From XN24 sp964413755 (GTDB lineage: Bacteria; Pseudomonadota; Gammaproteobacteria; Steroidobacterales; XN24): 7,532 nucleotides of DNA. The stretch is from contig CAYPTW010000108.1 in NCBI GenBank assembly GCA_964413755.1, positions 1-7,532 of the forward strand, written 5' to 3'. The translations under genes and the position numbers were made by a program. Shown piece by piece: positions 5,253 through 7,532 of this stretch. The notes beneath the pieces were generated by a model. It was not told the origin of the DNA, searched no databases, and saw only the letters and a program-made list of their open reading frames with translations. How positions within the stretch are numbered: position 1 is the first letter of the stretch; every line of letters starts with the position of its first letter.

Positions 5253-6827
5253 ATGCGTCCCGGATCGATACTGCTCCATTTGCTCGCTGCCTGCAGCCTC
5301 GCCGGGCCCGCGGCGGCCGAGGTGCTCAGGGTCGCCAACCCGGGCCACCCGGCTTCGCTGGACCCGCACCGCATCACCGGCGTATGGGAGAACCGCATTG
5401 TCGGCGACATGCTGATCGGGCTGACCACGGAGGGGCCGGACGGCGCCGTGGCGCCGGGCGCAGCGGAGTCCTGGACCGTGTCCGCGGACGGCCTGGTCTA
5501 CGAGTTCGCCTTGCGCGAACACGCCTGGTCCGACGGCACGCCGGTCACTGCCGACGATTTCCTCTTCGCCTTCCGTCGCATGATGTCGGGCGACACCACC
5601 TCGCCCTACGCACAGTTCTTCTGGGTCATCGAGAACGGCCGCGCCGTCACCTCGGGTGAGCTGCCGCCGCAGGCGCTCGGCGTCGCCGCGCCGGCGCCCG
5701 ACCGGCTGGTGATCCGGCTGGAACGACGCACGCCCTATTTTCTCGGCCTGCTGATGCATTTCGCCGCCTTTCCCGTGCCGCGGCACGCCGTGGCAGCGCA
5801 CGGGGAGGACTGGACGAAGCCCGGCAACATGCCGGCCAACGGTGCCTTCCGCCTCGCGGCCCGCGTGCCCAACGACCACGTGCTGCTGGAAAAGAACCCG
5901 GGCTTCTGGGATGCGCAAGCGGTGGATCTCACCGGCGTGCGGTACTTCGGCCTGGAAGACCGCGACGCCGCGCTGCTGCGCTTCCGCGCCGGCGAACTGG
6001 ACGTCCTGCGCGACTTCCCGGCCAGCCGCACCGCGTGGCTGCGCGAGCGCATGCCGGACGCGGTGCACACCGCGCCCTACCTCGGCTTGTCCTTCCTCGC
6101 GGTCAACCATGCCCGCACGGCGCTGCAGGACGCGCGCGTGCGCCGCGCGCTGTCCATGGCGCTGGACCGCGGCACCCTCACGGAAAAGGTCCTCGGCAGC
6201 GGCGAGAGGCCTGCCTTCAGCCTGGTGCCGCCCGGCACCGCCGGCTATCCCGAGCCGGCGCTTCCCGCATGGCACGATGCATCCATGCAGGCACGCCGCG
6301 CAGAGGCACAAGAGCTGATGCGTGCCGCCGGCTTCGGGCCCGGGCAACCGCTGCAGCTGCGGCTGCGCTATCCCCAGTCCGAAAACGAGCGGCGCGTGGC
6401 CATCGCACTGCAGTCCATGTGGCGCGCCATCCACGTCGACGTCGAGTTGCAGCGCGCAGAGACCGCGATCCATTACGCCGCCCTGCAGCAGGGCGACTTC
6501 GACCTCGGCCTGGCGAGCTGGCTGGCGGTGTACGACGATCCCCAGACCTTTACCCTCCTGCTGCAGACCGAGAGCGGGCCGAACAACCTCGGCGACTACA
6601 GCAACAGCGAGTACGACCGCCTCACCGACACGGCGTCGCGCCAGGCCGACCCGGCGGCGCGGGCGCGCCTGCTGCGCGAGGCCGAGGCCCTGGCCGTGCG
6701 CGAGCAGGCGCTGATCCCGCTCTACCACCACGTCGCGCGCAACCTGGTGAGCCCGCGCGTGACCGGATGGCAGGACAACATGCTGGACGTCAATCGCAGC
6801 CGCTACCTGGGACTGCGGCCGGAATGA
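5253..6827 (+). CDS. Peptide-type ABC transporter substrate-binding protein (OppA/DppA, SBP_bac_5 family)
   Basis: This 524-residue exported protein captures a substrate, probably oligopeptides, in the periplasm and delivers it to an ABC permease. The family architecture is clear: after the signal peptide, LRVANPGHPASLDPHR (25-40), then ESWTVSADGLVYEFALRE (72-89), WSDGTPVTADDFLFAFRRM (92-110), and further on a VRRALSMALDR segment typical of SBP_bac_5 proteins. Residues 1-22 form a short signal peptide. AxA cleavage before E23 and a lipobox-like LAAC (11-14) are both possible. The length is normal. The ATG has GGGAGG (5242-5247) five bases upstream. No permease or ATPase genes (oppBCDF) are in the window, so it is an orphan here or works with a distant transporter. 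The exact substrate cannot be told. Confidence 0.93.
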   Translation: MRPGSILLHLLAACSLAGPAAAEVLRVANPGHPASLDPHRITGVWENRIVGDMLIGLTTEGPDGAVAPGAAESWTVSADGLVYEFALREHAWSDGTPVTADDFLFAFRRMMSGDTTSPYAQFFWVIENGRAVTSGELPPQALGVAAPAPDRLVIRLERRTPYFLGLLMHFAAFPVPRHAVAAHGEDWTKPGNMPANGAFRLAARVPNDHVLLEKNPGFWDAQAVDLTGVRYFGLEDRDAALLRFRAGELDVLRDFPASRTAWLRERMPDAVHTAPYLGLSFLAVNHARTALQDARVRRALSMALDRGTLTEKVLGSGERPAFSLVPPGTAGYPEPALPAWHDASMQARRAEAQELMRAAGFGPGQPLQLRLRYPQSENERRVAIALQSMWRAIHVDVELQRAETAIHYAALQQGDFDLGLASWLAVYDDPQTFTLLLQTESGPNNLGDYSNSEYDRLTDTASRQADPAARARLLREAEALAVREQALIPLYHHVARNLVSPRVTGWQDNMLDVNRSRYLGLRPE

Positions 6828-6876
6828 TTCGCCATGAGAGCGGCAGCACTTGCGTTATGCTTGGGCCGCCCCATCC

Positions 6877-6884
6877 AGAAGGAG
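6877..6884 (+). promoter_or_regulatory. Ribosome binding site of the GST gene, deciding a GTG start
   Basis: AGAAGGAG ends seven bases before the GTG at 6892. The reading frame is open further upstream to a TTG at 6850, but that start has no ribosome site, and the GST fold begins with KLYD directly after the GTG. The intergenic bases after 6827 show no clear terminator. Confidence 0.7.
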
Positions 6885-6891
6885 CCAGGCC

Positions 6892-7524
6892 GTGAAGCTC
6901 TACGACATGCGTGTCGCCCCCAATCCGCGCCGGGTGCGCATTTTCCTCGCCGAAAAGGGCATCGAAGTCCCCACGGTGGAGGTCAACATCCGCACCGGCG
7001 AGAACCTCCAGCCGGGCTTCCTTGCCGTCAACCCGCGCGGCGTGCTGCCCGCGCTGGAACTGGACGACGGCACGGTGATCGACGAGTCGACCGCCATCTG
7101 TCGCTATTTCGAGGCGCTGCAACCCGAGCCGCCGCTACTCGGCGCCACGCCGCTGGAGATCGCCCTGGTGGAGTGCTGGAACCGGCGCATCGAGTTCGAC
7201 GCCGGGCAGCCGGTGGTAGACGCATTCAGGAACAGCTATCCGCCTTACGCCGACCGGGCCGTGCCCGGGCGCAGCGGTACGCCGGCCATCCCCGCGCTGG
7301 TGGAGCGGGGGCGGGCGCGCCTGGCGGAGTTCTTCCCGGTCATTGATCAGCGCCTGCGCGAGTCGGAGTTTGTCGCCGGCGACAAGTTTTCCTTCGCCGA
7401 TATCACCCTGCTGTGCATCATGGATTTCGCACGCGCGCTGAAGATGACGGTCCCGGAGGACGACGTGCCCAACTTCCAGCGCTGGCACGCCACGGTCTCG
7501 GCGCGACCGAGCGCCACGGCTTAG
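6892..7524 (+). CDS. Glutathione S-transferase family protein
   Basis: This 210-residue cytosolic GST-type protein starts at GTG with a good ribosome site (6877-6884). The N-terminal thioredoxin-like domain runs from KLYD (residues 2-5) through PNPRRVRIFLAEKGI (10-24), NPRGVLPALELDDG (47-60) with the cis-proline P53, and the glutathione-binding IDESTAICRYFE (63-74). The all-helical C-terminal domain contains FVAGDKFSFADITLL (160-174) with the N-capping box S167-x-x-D170. At the usual catalytic Ser/Cys position the residue is Ala9 (VAPNPRRV), so the reaction is not obvious. Close relatives with the APNPRRV start exist in proteobacteria, from memory. It follows the binding-protein gene after 64 bases; whether the two are co-transcribed is unclear. 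The substrate is unknown; detoxification or stress roles are common in the family. Confidence 0.93.
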   Translation: MKLYDMRVAPNPRRVRIFLAEKGIEVPTVEVNIRTGENLQPGFLAVNPRGVLPALELDDGTVIDESTAICRYFEALQPEPPLLGATPLEIALVECWNRRIEFDAGQPVVDAFRNSYPPYADRAVPGRSGTPAIPALVERGRARLAEFFPVIDQRLRESEFVAGDKFSFADITLLCIMDFARALKMTVPEDDVPNFQRWHATVSARPSATA

Positions 7525-7532
7525 CGCGCGCC

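Noticed and set aside
5163..6731. 522-codon open frame on the minus strand opposite the binding-protein gene
   Set aside because: The composition is low-complexity-like with no family signature. The plus strand holds a clear SBP_bac_5 protein with a signal peptide and ribosome site.
6834..7346. 170-codon frame starting at an ATG just after the binding-protein gene
   Set aside because: It is out of frame with the GST gene, has no ribosome site and has shadow composition.

Overview
The window is a gene-dense, GC-rich stretch of bacterial chromosome, with almost every base coding. The organism is most likely a high-GC proteobacterium, probably a gammaproteobacterium. This is inferred from a YceH/DUF480 protein, a PdxH ending in RLAP as in the E. 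coli enzyme, and good Shine-Dalgarno sites with TTG, GTG and ATG starts. No RNA gene, CRISPR array, insertion sequence or phage signature was seen.

Layout. A few codons of a leftward gene, possibly an ABC-F type ATPase, occupy the left edge. From about 157 to 4568 lies a rightward cluster of five tightly spaced genes: yceH; a thioesterase-like (hot-dog-like) protein overlapping it by ATGA; a short CstA-family transporter; a 90-residue protein ending in Cys-Cys-stop (the type I know as 'cory-CC-star'); and an ArsA/GET3-type ATPase whose start overlaps the end of the small gene. The last gene converges on and overlaps the leftward pdxH (pyridoxamine 5'-phosphate oxidase, 4546-5181). A 71-base divergent intergenic region separates pdxH from a rightward peptide-type ABC transporter binding protein (5253-6827). 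A GST-family protein (6892-7524) follows.

How they may work together. The most interesting unit is cstA - CC-tail protein - arsA-like ATPase (1621-4568). CstA-family carriers take up pyruvate or peptides, and in E. coli each is encoded next to a small protein (YbdD, YjiX) that, as I recall, also ends in RCC. Here an apparently unrelated small protein with the same terminus takes that position, and a soluble P-loop ATPase is translationally coupled to it. The ATPase contains no cysteine at all, so it can be neither a classical arsenite-pump ATPase nor a zinc-clasped GET3. A three-part transport module, with the ATPase acting on the carrier or its small partner, is a reasonable hypothesis that the sequence alone cannot prove. 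The remaining genes look like ordinary housekeeping or metabolic functions.
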